Positions 50,410 to 61,614 of a stretch of DNA of 64,000 nucleotides are shown one piece after another. The notes under the pieces were generated by a model that ran no database searches, had not been told where the DNA came from, and saw nothing but the letters and a program-made list of their open reading frames with translations. The stretch comes from Boswellia sacra (taxonomy: Eukaryota > Streptophyta > Magnoliopsida > Sapindales > Burseraceae), in the NCBI GenBank assembly GCA_013180625.2, contig SNVD02012968.1:372001-436000 (forward strand), given 5' to 3'. The first letter of the stretch is position 1. Every line of letters starts with the position of its first letter. Made by a program: the position numbers and the translations under genes.

Positions 50410-51784
50410 TGATGAACACTTAAATATGTATGCTTAATAAGAGTTTAGTTTATCATATTGCATTAATAGTGTCATTAAATTTCTCAACTTAAGCATGTTT
50501 GTAGTCTTTGCATCTTTGGAATTAACTTTCTCTAAATTTTGGTTTTGTTATAGGTTTGGTAAAATAGGCATAACCTTCTATTTATAGACCATAATGGTGC
50601 AAATCTTAATGTTTTGGAAAGCTGATTAAATTATCTACAAGATTGTATTTCACAAGCATCATCAAATTTGGGCTTTTAATGGATCAAAAATGGGCTTGAA
50701 CTGAACCCATCAGTAGTTTCAACCCAGCCTGACCATGCCTCAGTATTTTAACCATATCTCTCAAGATACGTATCCAAATCATATAAATCAAGATATTCTA
50801 GAAAGGTGAGAGAAATATCTACGACTTTCATGAAGACATATGATTAAAATTCTCAATACTTCAATGTCAAAATCGGTGGTCAAAATCAGTTCACCTAATT
50901 ACCCCAATTATCAAAGTTGGTGCATATAATATTTGACAATTATTCCTTTGTAAATTGACAAGTTTGCCCCTAAATGTATCTATAAATAGAGATGCCTTGT
51001 GACCCATTAGAGCATCTTGGCCTTTGCTGGGATCTTTTGTTATTGTGATTTTCTCTCCTGTGTTTTTATGTTATTAATGAATTTTCTTTTTCTTATAATT
51101 AGTTTTCTTTCTCTTATAATGTATTTCTAATTTCTCTCTTGCTAAGGTGAAAGGGTGAAACCCTTGATATGAGAGTAAGGATTTTCTAACCCTTTGATAT
51201 GTGCTTTTATCATAATCTTGTGTTGTTTACTTTTTATGATTTATATTTATCTTCTTAATCAATCTTGACACCACTCGTAAAGTGGAGGTCTTGATTCAGT
51301 GTCTACAATCCTTGGCACATCAAATGCTTGGATCCTTTATAGATGTCATATGGTTCTTCCTCACCGACACGAATCTAGTTAGGAACCTTGATTTGTTGTA
51401 GACATATGGTGATTGACACATTGGATGCTTGAACCCATTTACAAGAAGTGGTATAAATATTGGTAACGAAACAAATATAATTCATATAACTAAAATGGGT
51501 TAATTATCCTTATTTGAAATATCAAGGGCGGATCCCCTAACCTTAGCTTTCATTATTATTGTGTTAATTTCTCTTGTGTTATTCTCATTTATTATTTAAG
51601 AACTTGTTCTTTAATCATATTTGTTGATATTATCTTGCCATCCCTTGGAATCATCCACATCATATTTGCTTACTTATAGTTTGTAGTGCTAAAATCTCCT
51701 TCCTCGTGGATCGACCCCGGTCTCACCGGGTTTATTACTTCGACACTCCTATACTTGGGAGACAATCCTTTTTCGGATGTGTCA
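50410..51784 (+). repeat. 5' LTR of the Athila element
   Basis: Direct repeat of 60235-61609. Contains a TATA-like promoter motif TATAAATAG at 50981-50989, likely driving the element's RNA; the 3' copy has TTTAAATAG at the equivalent place. Confidence 0.92.
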
Positions 51785-51788
51785 AGTT

Positions 51789-51810
51789 TTTAGCGCCGTT
51801 GTCGGGGAAG
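51789..51810 (+). other. Primer binding site of the Athila element
   Basis: TTTAGCGCCGTTGTCGGGGA lies just after the 5' LTR. It differs at two or so places from the TGGCGCCGTTGCCGGGGA site usual in Athila/Tat elements. Confidence 0.75.
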
Positions 51811-51987
51811 GTAAAAATTAGCATGCAAAATTGTAAGTATTCTCTTCTCTCATTTTAGATCTTAATTTTTTTACTTTGTTGTGTGTTCATCTTTTCTTCT
51901 CTTTTCTTCTCTCTTTCTTGCATGAAAATTTTGTCATGAACATCTAGTGGTAGACTTGTTAGAAAAACATCATCTTCCTTAGAAAAC

Positions 51988-53370
51988 ATGGCCGACAATC
52001 TAGTGGAAAGGTTCACGGATGAAGGGGACAATCGTTCCCAACAAAATGATCAGAACCAACCAAGAACCCTCAGAGACTACATGAATCCGGTAAGGACTAG
52101 TGCACCATCTTGTGTAGTTTCTCCTCCAGATTCAATCCATTTCAATTTCAAACCAAGTTTTGTGCAACTTCTACCTACCTTTCATGTCCTTGATATGGGG
52201 AACCCATATTCGCATTTAAAAATCTTTGAAGAGGTGCGTAACTCCTACAGTGACCCAAATTGTAGCATAAACACCATTAGATTAAAGCTTTTTCCTTTTT
52301 CCTTAAAAGATAAAGCTAGAATATGGCTACAAAATTTGAGGTCAAATTCTATCAGTTCATGGGATGAGATGAAACAACAATTTTTAAAAAATTTTTTTCC
52401 TACCCATAGAACAAATTCTCTTAAAAGACAAATTTCTAATTTCGCTGAAAAACAAGGGGAAACCTTTTACCAATGTTGGGATAGGTATAAGGAACTTAAT
52501 ACCTGTCCTCACCATGGTTTTGAAACTTGGAGAATAGTTGCACACTTCTATGAAGGGTTAACACCTCAAGATAGGCAGCTAGTAGAATTAATGTGTAATG
52601 GAGAATTTGGAGATAAAGATCCTGAGGAAGCAATTGACTACCTAGATTCCTTGATAGAAAAGGCACAAAATTGGGACACTGCTGGCACCTATGAGGTACC
52701 AAGCAAGGCCCCAACCTCGACATCCAATAGAGGCATTTACAACCTTAGGGAAGACCATGACCTTTAAGCCAAATATGCATCCCTAGCTAGAAAAGTCGAG
52801 GCTTTAGAAATGAAAAAGAGTGGTCAATTGAATTCTATTCAAGAAAATGTCTATAACATCTATAATGACAATGACCATTCTATTGATAATTGCCCAACTT
52901 TGCCTGCCTTTAGGGAATGTCTCCATGAAGAAGCCAATGCCTTGAACACTTTCAAAAGGCCAAATCACAATCCATACTCACACACCTACAATCCTGGTTG
53001 GAGAAATCATCCAAATTTTAGTTGAAAAAATGACAATCATACACAATCTTCACAAGTCCCTTTTCAAACACGACAAAATTTTCAAAATTCTCATGATCAT
53101 GCATATGCTCCTCCTCCTAGGAATGACATTGAGAAACATTGCATTCATTCATTACAAAGCAAGAGACTTTCAATAGTCAAACTGCTCAAACATTAGCAAA
53201 TTTGTTAGACATTCTTGCAAAATTTGTATCTACATTTAGCATCCAAGAGAAAGGAAAATTCCTTTTCAAACATTGCAAAACCCCAAAGATCAATCTAGCT
53301 CAAATGCAAGGAGTTCAAGTAACCGTTATTTTGACCAAGTCAAATCAGTCATGACCCTTCGCAACGGTAA
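51988..53370 (+). pseudogene. Athila gag, interrupted
   Basis: An open frame 51988-52767 (MADNLVERFTDEGDN...) carries the retrotransposon gag core: LKLFPFSLKDKARIWLQNL, SSWDEMKQQFLKNFFP, CWDRYKELNTCPHHGFETW. It is stopped at 52765. Further pieces, including VYNIYNDNDHSIDNCPTLPA at 52810-53025 and 53139-53354, are in broken frames. The product would have formed the particle shell; here it is truncated. Confidence 0.85.
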
Positions 53371-53485
53371 GGTTGTTGAAAAATAAATTCCTAACCCTTC
53401 TGAGAAAGAAGAAGAATCGATCTCTAAAGGGCAAGAAGGGGTTGTCAAACCAACACCTAGCAAAGAAGAAACCAAATCCTCATCT

Positions 53486-54373
53486 GTGCCTCCATTTCCT
53501 CAAGCATTAGCCACGCAAAAGAAGCCAACTCACAATTCTAAAATTTTTGAAATTTTCAAACAGGTAAAGGTCAACATTCCCTTGCTAGATGTGATCAAAC
53601 AGGTACCTTCTTACGCAAAATTTTTAAAAGACTTGTGCACTGTGAAAGGGAAACTGAATGTGAAAAAGAAGGCCTTTCTAGCCGAGCAAGTAAGTGCTAT
53701 TTTTCAAAACAATAATACAGTGAAATATAAAGATCCAGGTTGTCCTACAATTTCATGTGTTATTGGAGACCATAAAATTGAACAAGCTTTACTTGATCTT
53801 GGTGCTAGTGTGAATTTGCTTCCATATTTAGTTTTTCAGAAACTCAATATAGGTGAGTTAAAACCGACTTCTGTGACTTTTTTGCTTGCTGATAGATCAA
53901 TCAAAGTACTAAGAGGAGTAGTAAAAGATGTGTTAGTTCAAGTCGATAAATTCATTTACCCAGTAGATTTTATCGTCTTGGACACACAACCAGTGGAAGT
54001 ATGTAATTCAATTCCTGTCATTTTAGGGCGTCCATTTCTAGCTATCTTTAATGTTTTGATTAATTGCAGGAATAGAGTCATGAAGCTATCATTTGGGAAC
54101 ATGACATTGGAACTTAGTGTTTTCAATATGTGCAAACAACCACATGAAGAAGAAGATGAAATTGAGGAGGCCAATGTGATTGAAACTATTGTGGAATACC
54201 ATATCCAAAAAGAGAGTTCTTCTGACCCTTTGGAAACCTGTTTAGTGAATTCATTAGAATCAAGTATGGAACTAGAACCTGATTTTTCTGATATGTGTTC
54301 TTTATTAGGATTGTGCACAGGTGATGGAAAAAGGCTCAAAATCAAGATTCGAAGAATTGGGGCAAATGAATGA
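53486..54373 (+). pseudogene. Athila aspartic protease region
   Basis: A 295-codon open frame with FLKDLCTVKGKL, CPTISCVIGDHKIEQALLDL, the active-site segment LDLGASVNLLP, and a second half VILGRPFLA. These are the standard landmarks of the Athila gag-pol protease domain. It is open within itself but separated from gag and from the reverse transcriptase by stops and frameshifts. Confidence 0.82.
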
Positions 54374-55743
54374 AAGCAAGGAAGAGGAAGCTTCCAAGTT
54401 AGAACTGAAGCCTTTACCTGAAGGACTGAAATATGCATATCTTGGAGAGAATCAGACATATCCGTTGGTAATTTCTTCATCTCTCACAACCGAGCAACAA
54501 GGTAAGTTGATACACGTACTTAAAAGGCATAAAAATGCAATCGGGTAGACTTTAAAAGACATAAAAGGCGTTAACATTTGATTTGTACACATAGAATACA
54601 TTTAGAAGAAAATGCAAAAACATCCCAACAACCGTAAAGGAGATTAAATCCCCATATGAAAGAGGTGATTAGGGCTGAAGTTCTCAAACTACTTGATATG
54701 GGAATTATCTATCCTATTTCTGATAATAAGTGGGTAAGCCCTACACAAGTAGTACCTAAGAAATCTGGCATTACAGTAATCAAAAATGAAAAAGGGTGAA
54801 TTATTGCCAACTCGAGTCTCATCTAGTTGGAGGATGTGCATTGATTATAGAAAATTAAATGCTGTCACCAAAAAAAACCATTTTTCCTTACCTTTCCTTG
54901 ACCAATTTCTTGAAAAAGTAGCAGGGCACTCCTACGACTGTTTTCTTGATGGATATTCAGGCTATTATTAAATTCCCATTGCACTCGAAGACCAAGAAAA
55001 GACCACATTCACATGCCCTTCGGCACTTTTGCATTTAGGAGAATTCCTTTTAGACTTTGCAATGCCCCAGCCACTTTTCAAAGATGCATGTTAAGCATTT
55101 TTAGTGACATGGTTGAGCATTGTTTAGAAGTTTTTATGGATGATTTAACTGTCTTTGGAAACTCTTTTGATAATTGTCATGAATACTTAGAAAAAGTCCT
55201 AAAAAGGTGTGAAGAAAAAGGTCTTATTTTGAATTGGAAAAAATATCATTATATGGTCACTTCAGGAATTGTCTTAGGTCATGTGGTGTTTTCTAAGGGA
55301 ATTGAAGTAGACAAAGTAAAAGTGGAATTAATTTTCCATTTGCCTCCACCAAAAACAGTTAAAGAGGTACGTTCATTCTTAGGGGATGCTGGATTTTATA
55401 GGAGGTTCATAAGAAATTTCAGTGCTATATTTAAACCTCTTTGTAACCTCTTACTAAAAGACACTTCTTTTGAATGGACTCAAGAATGTCAAAATGCCTT
55501 TGATAAGTTAATTGGACTTTTAACAACTGCTCCAATTATGCAATCTCTTGATTGGTTCTTGCCATTTGAGTTGATGTGTGATGCAAGTGACTATGCCGTT
55601 GGTGCTGTCTTAGGACAAAGAAAAGAAGGTAAGCCTTATGTAATATACTATACAAGTAGGACTTTAAATGATGCACAAATGAATTATACAACAACTGAAA
55701 AAGAACTACTTGTAGTAGTATTTGCATTGGACAAATTTTGATC
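54374..55743 (+). pseudogene. Athila reverse transcriptase and RNase H, with stops
   Basis: Stops and frameshifts at 54540-54790 and near 54970. Recognisable blocks: WRMCIDYRKLNAVTKKNHF (54786-54971 frame), then in 55013-55741 MPFGTFAFRRIPFRLCNAPA, the catalytic box VFMDDLTVFG and LPPPKTVKEVRSFLG, and RNase H DASDYAVGAVLGQRK. The frame ends at 55741 inside RNase H. Confidence 0.85.
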
Positions 55744-57275
55744 GTATTTAATTGGTTCTCCTACGATTGTTTATATTGACCATGCAGCTGTGAGATATTT
55801 AATGTCTAAACAGGATGCAAAACCTAGATTGATACGGTGGATCTTCTTGCTCCAAGAATTCAACATCACAATAAAGGATAAGAAAGGAGTCGAAAATGTC
55901 GTTGCAGATCATCTTTCAAGACTAACGACAGAGACATTAATTGAAACTTCACCTATCAATGATTCTTTTCCTAATGAATTTTTTTTTGTTGCTGCTGTAC
56001 CTTGGTTTGCTAACATTGTAAATTTCCTTGCAACAGGAAAAATGTCACCTCATTGGAATGCTCAAGACAAAAGAAAGTTTTTGACCGAGGTGAAAAATTT
56101 TTATTGGGATGACCCATATCTGTTCAAATATTATCCGGACCAAATAATTAGAAGATGCATACCCGACAATGAGGTAAGTAGTGTCATTAATTTTTGTCAT
56201 TTCGAAGCATGTGAACGACATTTTTCATCTAGAAAAACAACTGCTAAAATCTTGCAATGTAGATTTTATTGGCCCACCTTATTTAAAGATGCACATGCAT
56301 TTTGCAAAACTTGTGAAAATTGTAAAAAATTGGGATCCATTTCAAAAAGAAACATGATGCTTTTGAATCCCATTCTTGTTATTGAAATCTTTGACTGTTG
56401 GGGTATTAATTTTATGAGACCTTTTCCACCATCATTTGGTTTTGTGTACATTCTTGTTGCAGTAGACTATGTTTCAAAATGGGTCGAGGCAATTCCATGT
56501 CGAAACAATGATCACAAAACAGTTATCAAATTCTTGAAAGAGAATATCTTGTGTAGATTTGAAATTCCTCGAGCCATTATCAGTGATGGGGGTACACATT
56601 TTTGTAACAAACCATTTGAAACCTTAACGAAGAAATATTGAATAACCCATAAAATTTCTACACCTTATCACCCGTAAACAAGTGGACAAGTTGAATTAGC
56701 TAATAGGGAGATAAAACAGATCTTAGAAAAAACGGTTAACCCAAATCGTAAAGATTGGTATTTAAGACTCAATGATGCACTTTGGGCTTACCGAACTGCT
56801 TTCAAAACATCATTGGGAATGTCTCCTTATAGATTAGTTTATGGAAAACCTTGTCACTTTCCTGTGAAAATTGAGCATAAAGCTTATTGGGCCATTAAAA
56901 CATTTAACACAAACTTGAATGATGCTTGCAAGTTACGTAAACTCCAACTGAGAAATCAGGAATGAGGCTTATGAAAATTCTAAAATCTACAAAGAAAAAA
57001 TGAAGGTTTTTCATGACAAATTCATTGTTAGAAAATCTTTTGAACCTTCACAAAAAGTTCTTTTGTATGATTCAAGATTGCACTTGTTTCCTGGTAAACT
57101 TTGATCTCGTTGGACTGGGCCTTTCATTGTTAAAAATGTTTTCCCTTATGGAGCAGTTGAAATTGAGAACCCAAAGAACGGTAATGTGTTTAAAGTTAAT
57201 GGATAACGGTTAAAACTATTCTTTAAAAATTTTGACCAAAATGAAGAGTCCATTGCTTTAATCGATCCTTTTTAA
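55744..57275 (+). pseudogene. Athila integrase, with stops and a lost catalytic Asp
   Basis: The frame 55790-56641 carries the end of RNase H and the integrase: zinc region HFEACERHF...CKTCENCKK, catalytic core WGINFMRPFPPS and IISDGGTHF. After a stop, the third catalytic segment [15 protein letters not shown] follows (near 56690), then the C-terminal part with [14 protein letters not shown] and a stop at 57273-57275. Athila integrases normally have GIDF; here it is GINF, so the first catalytic Asp is Asn. Confidence 0.82.
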
Positions 57276-57402
57276 GGATTGATTTCTCCCGGTCAAGTGG
57301 CAGATATAGTACTCCGTGGCTTTTAAAGTCGGTTTTTCAGTTTCCTAAAAACTGTTGCTCACCTTACACCCATTTTCTTTTCTTCTCTCTCATTTTCTTC
57401 AC

Positions 57403-58050
57403 ATGGATACCATTCTCTCAAAATTGCATAAACATTTTCCTTTTCTTCCTCAAAATGATTTGCTTAAAATTTACAAAGCTCGCGCAGAGAGACTAAGGAT
57501 GTTGATGTGTAAGGGTATGCCTGCTGATGTAAGATGGTTAATTGAAGTCAAGGTTTGATTTTCTTGTGAATTTTCAAATGATCTTGTTTCTCACATGCCA
57601 GGTATGGGAAAAAGCTCTTACGCCAAAAAGCGAAGGGCGAAAAGGTTACAAGTTTGTCCCAAATATGCAAGATGGACTTGTAACCAGCATTGTAGCTCCT
57701 TGGGATATTTGTCTAATAATCGTGAGGATAAACTACAGTTCATCAAGAATGGACTGAGTAGGGAGTCTTTGGATGATATCCGAATGACTCTTGAGATGTA
57801 TTCTTGTGGACTTGTGCAGCGTGAAATTTTTAAACTATGGACACAATTCTGAGATTAGCAGGAATGCTATAGTCTTGGGAATCTGACTCAAAACGACCCT
57901 GTTTGCCAGTTTATAAGAAAACTGGAAGGGAAGCATATCCCCAACTCATAGAAGGTGTTTAAGCCGTTTCTGGACGTAAAACCAGAGGAAGATGTGAGCC
58001 ACAGTCACAACTACCTGTACATATGCATGCGTGCCATCATTTTTGAATTT
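57403..58050 (+). pseudogene. Unrecognised frame between pol and LOG in the Athila element
   Basis: One frame runs from MDTILSKLHKHFPFLPQNDL (57403) to about 58050 with stops at 57556, 57850, 57856, 57949 and 58048. Between stops it reads like protein: a basic stretch (AKKRRAKRLQVCPKYARWTC), then NREDKLQFIKNGLSRESLDD, LVQREIFKLW and PVCQFIRKLEGKHIPNS. I do not recognise a family. The region corresponds to the place where Athila elements carry an env-like frame, but no membrane segment is seen. It may be a second captured gene or an element-specific protein. A 49-nt GT-AG intron could skip the first stop but would shift the frame, so a nonsense mutation is simpler. Confidence 0.45.
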
Positions 58051-58254
58051 TAATGCCTATTAGCTATCATTTTTGAATTTGTGTCTTATTTCTTATTTCA
58101 TCATCTTTTTTTGAATTTCTATGCATAATTGTCAAATTTTCAACAAGCAGTCGAGCTACCTATTTGGATGTCATCATTAGCATACCTTTTTGCACTCCAT
58201 AAATACCACATCTCTTGTTCTCTTCCTCACACATAGTTAGAGAGTTGCATAGAC

Positions 58255-58905
58255 ATGGAGGGAACTTCAAAACGTCGAATCCAAATGATATGTGTATTCT
58301 GTGGATCTCGACCGAGTAAAAGTAAGGAGTTTGTAGAAGCAGCAAATTATCTTGGTAGGCTACTGGCTGAAAGAAAGATTCATGTGGTTTATGGGGGAGG
58401 TAGCCTCGGGTTAATGGGTTGTGTGTCAACAGCTGCACATGTAGAAGGTAGTCAAGTTTTAGGAGTTGTTCCTAAAGCTTTGGCTATAGAAAGCATTGTT
58501 GGAAAAACAGTTGGGCATGAATTACAAGTCTCCTCTATATATGAACGCATGGCACATATGCTCATCAATTCAGATGCCTTTATTGCTTTACCAGGTGGCT
58601 TTGGTACTCTCAAAGAAATTTTTTAAATTGCCTCTTGGGCCCAACTGAATCTCCATAAAAAACCCATAGGTTTGTTGAATGTTAAAAATTTCTTTGATCC
58701 TTTAATAAGTTTTGTTGATGCAGCTGTAGAACAAAATTTTATCCCTTATTCGGCGAGACAGTTCCTTGTTTCTGCCACTTCTGCTGGTGAGTTACTTGAC
58801 AAATTACAAGCAGTTGAGTATAAACCTAACCCAGCTAGTATTCAAATTAATTGGTCAGGAGGGCAAAACAAAAAGTACAAATTGGATCTGAATCTCCGTT
58901 TGTAA
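58255..58905 (+). pseudogene. LOG-type cytokinin phosphoribohydrolase captured by the retrotransposon
   Basis: A 216-codon frame (start MEGTSKRRIQMICVFCGSRP) identical in layout to plant LOG enzymes (usual length about 215 aa). Motifs: VYGGGSLGLMG (45-55), GVVPKAL (70-76), ERMAHM with Arg98, and the signature PGGFGTLKE (113-121, catalytic Glu121). After one in-frame TAA (codon 124, 58624-58626) it continues as IASWAQLNLHKKPIGLLNV, then FVDAAVEQNFI and AGELLDKLQAVEY, to a terminal TAA at 58903. LOG enzymes release active cytokinin bases from their nucleoside monophosphates in the cytosol. Host LOG genes have several introns; this copy has none, implying capture from a spliced RNA. It lies in the element's sense strand, 1 kb downstream of pol. 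The stop makes the present copy a pseudogene. Confidence 0.88.
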
Positions 58906-60234
58906 TTTTTTTTCTTGTCTTTTATTTTATTTTATTTTTGGCATTTTATTTTATGAGTCTTTCAAGTCATATCTCTTGAATAACAGAAGCTTCAGGTAAT
59001 GTCTCCTATACTTTATCTCTCTACATTTAAACATTGAGGACAATGTTTCATTCGGTTGGGGGGGAAGGATAGTAGACATAAGTGTGTCTTTAATTTTTTT
59101 TCTTAAAAAAAAAAACGAGTTAGTAATTAGATTCAGAGTGCGGTGTAAGGAGTTCAAATCCTCTTGAGACGCATTCTGGTTCAGGAATGGCAGAGTAGGG
59201 AGGGCCAGTTTGAACTCTTGAAACACGCTCTAATCAATTTGTCATTTTGTTTTGATTTTGTATTTTTTAGGACTCATTTTAGTTAACTTGATATTATTTA
59301 GTTTTGATTTTTGAATTTTATAACAAGGAGGTCTTATTTATTTCACTTTGAATTATTCAAATCTATGAACTCTCACAATCTTATCATTTAATAAACTGTG
59401 TGCTTATGTACTCGTTAAGCAAGTATTCATGAACCTTTCTTCACACACACACACATACCTTGATGCATGATTGTGGATGGCGAAATAAAATGTTGCAATG
59501 TTTGAGTTCTTTTATTTTGTTTAGGATAACAACAAAAGGAAAGGGAAAGTAAAAAAAAAAAAAGCAAAAAAAAAAGTGAAAAAAAGAGAAGAAGAGAAAG
59601 CAATTGTGGATAAGTCTGGTCTCGTAGCCTCCTTAATTCGAGCAATTAAGCCCAATGGGTGCCTCAACACCTAATACCCTAAGACCAACTGGTTTGGGAG
59701 CTATTGGCCCAAAGCTCGCTACATGGATTAAGGAGAAAGCTTAATGGGATTGAACATTGCACTATCCACAAGTTTCTAAGCAAAAATAAAGCATCGGCAA
59801 CCCGAGTCGTTAAGCTCGAAGGGGTGTCTTAACACCTAATGCCCTAAGGCCAACTGGTCTGGGAGTTATTAGCCTAAGGCTCGCTACATGGGTTAAAGAT
59901 GCATTCTTTCAAAAAAAAAAAAACAGAAAACATATATAATAAATAAATGAATGCCCCTTACCTAAAGTTGTTAGCCTTAACAAATATTAGAACCGATATG
60001 GCTTCTTTCTAATAAGCCCCATAGTCATGTGTCGACTGAGCACAAAAATAAGGTTTATTGATATCTTGACTGAAGGGTACATGAGTCATTAAAAAAATCG
60101 GTTGAGAGTTTGTTTATTTGGATAAAATCAAGTAGAGTGCAATAATGACCACCTTGGATGTAAAATTCTATACATCACTTCTAAATAATAACGCTCTAAT
60201 TGCTAGGGACTAGCAATAAGCTGGTTGGGGGGTG
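58906..60234 (+). other. Athila 3' non-coding region with two polypurine-like tracts
   Basis: An internal G-rich tract (GGTTGGGGGGGAAGGATAG, about 59057-59075) follows a TTGAGGACAATGT phrase common in Athila/Tat elements. The terminal tract GGTTGGGGGGTG (60223-60234) abuts the 3' LTR and is the likely plus-strand primer. Between them are A/G-rich runs (59520-59600) and a two-copy repeat. Confidence 0.6.
59640..59908 (+). repeat. Two-copy tandem repeat in the Athila 3' region
   Basis: Copies start at about 59640 and 59806. Shared wording: CACCTAAT(A/G)CCCTAAG(A/G)CCAACTGGT, then GGGAG(C/T)TATT and GCTCGCTACATGG(A/G)TTAA. Period about 166 bp. Non-coding. Confidence 0.7.
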
Positions 60235-61609
60235 TGATGAACACTTAAATATGTATGCTTAATAAGAGTTTAGTTTATCATATTGCATTAATAATGTTAT
60301 TAAATTCCTCAACTTAAGCATGTTTGTAGTCTTTGCATCTTTGGAATTAACTTTCTCTTAATTTTGGTTTTGTTACAAGTTCGGTAAAATGGGCATAACC
60401 TTCTATTTATAGATCATAATGGTGCAAATCTTAATATTTTGGAAAGCTGATTAAATTATCTACAAGATTGTATTTTCACAAGCATCATCAAATTCAGGCT
60501 CTTAGTGGACCGAAAATAGGCTTGAAGTGAACCCATCGGCAGTTTCGGCCCAGCCTGACCATGCCTCAGTATTTTGACCATATCTCTCAAGATACGTATC
60601 CAAATCGTATAAATCAAGTTGTTCTAGAAAGTTGAGAGAAATATCTACGACTTTTATGAAGACATGTGGTTAAAATTCTCAATACTTTAATGTCAAAATC
60701 GGTGGTCAAAATCGGTTTACCTAATTACCCTAATTGTCAAAGTTGGTGCATCTAATATTTGACAATTATTTCTTTGTAAATTGACAAGTTTGCCCCTGAA
60801 TGTATCTTTAAATAGAGGTGCCTTGTGACCCATTAGGGCATCTTGGCCTTTGTTGGGATCTTGTTATTGTGATTTTCTCTCCTGTATTTTTATGTTATTA
60901 ATGAATTTCTTTTTTCTTATAATTAGTTTTCTTTCTCTTATAATGTCTTTTTAATTTCTCTCTTGCTAAGGTGAAAGGTGAAACCCTTGATATGAGAGTA
61001 AAGATTTTCTAACCCTTTGATATGTGCTTAATTATCATAATCTTGTGTTGTTTACTTTATATGATTTATATTTATCTTCTTAATCAATCTTGACACCACT
61101 AGTAAAGTGGAGGTCTTGATCCAGTGTCGATAATCCTTGGCACATCAAATACTTGGATCCTTTATAGATGTCATATGGTTCTTCCTCACCGACACGAATC
61201 TAGTTAGAAACCTTGATTTGTTGTAGACATATGGTGATTGGCACATTGGATGCTTGAACCCATTTACAAGAAGTGGTATAAATATTGGTAACGAAACAAA
61301 TATAATTCATATAACTAAAACGGGTTGTTTATCCTTATTTGAAATATCAAGGGCAGATCCCCTAACCTTAGCTCTCATTATTATTGTGTTAATTTCTCTT
61401 GTGTTATTCTCATTTATTGTTTAAGAACTTGTTCTTTACTCATATTTGTTGATATTATCTTGCCATCCCTTGGAATCATCCACATCAGATTTGCTTACTT
61501 ATAGTTTGTAGCGCTAAAATACTTTTCCTCGTTGATCGATCCCAGTCTCACCGGGTTTATTACTTCGACACTCCTATATTTGGGAGAGAATCCTTTTTCG
61601 GATGTGTCA
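60235..61609 (+). repeat. 3' LTR of the Athila element
   Basis: Direct repeat of 50410-51784 with the same length; three differences are seen in the first ~78 bases, suggesting a moderately old insertion. Confidence 0.92.
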
Positions 61610-61614
61610 CACAT

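Larger units (their letters stand above)
50410..61609 (+). mobile_element. Athila-type Ty3/gypsy LTR retrotransposon carrying a LOG gene
   Basis: An 11,200-bp element. LTRs at 50410-51784 and 60235-61609 are both 1375 bp, start TGATGAACAC, end GATGTGTCA and differ at only a few percent of positions by eye. CACAT is duplicated at both edges (50405-50409 and 61610-61614). Inside: a primer site like that of Athila/Tat elements, gag, aspartic protease, reverse transcriptase, RNase H, integrase, then two extra frames (an unrecognised one and a LOG-type enzyme), a non-coding 3' region and a polypurine tract. The gag wording (WDEMKQQFLKNFFP, CWDRYKELNTCPHHG) points to Athila. Multiple stops in pol make it non-autonomous. 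Confidence 0.93.

Noticed and set aside
53956..54480. 174-codon minus-strand open frame
   Set aside because: Antisense of the Athila protease region, which has clear domain motifs on the plus strand.
57553..57601. Possible 49-nt intron in the frame before LOG
   Set aside because: GT-AG ends exist, but removal shifts the frame and the length is below usual plant intron size; a simple nonsense mutation explains the stop better.
59427..59645. 72-codon Leu/Phe-rich minus-strand frame resembling a membrane protein
   Set aside because: It is the complement of A/G-rich low-complexity DNA in the Athila 3' region.
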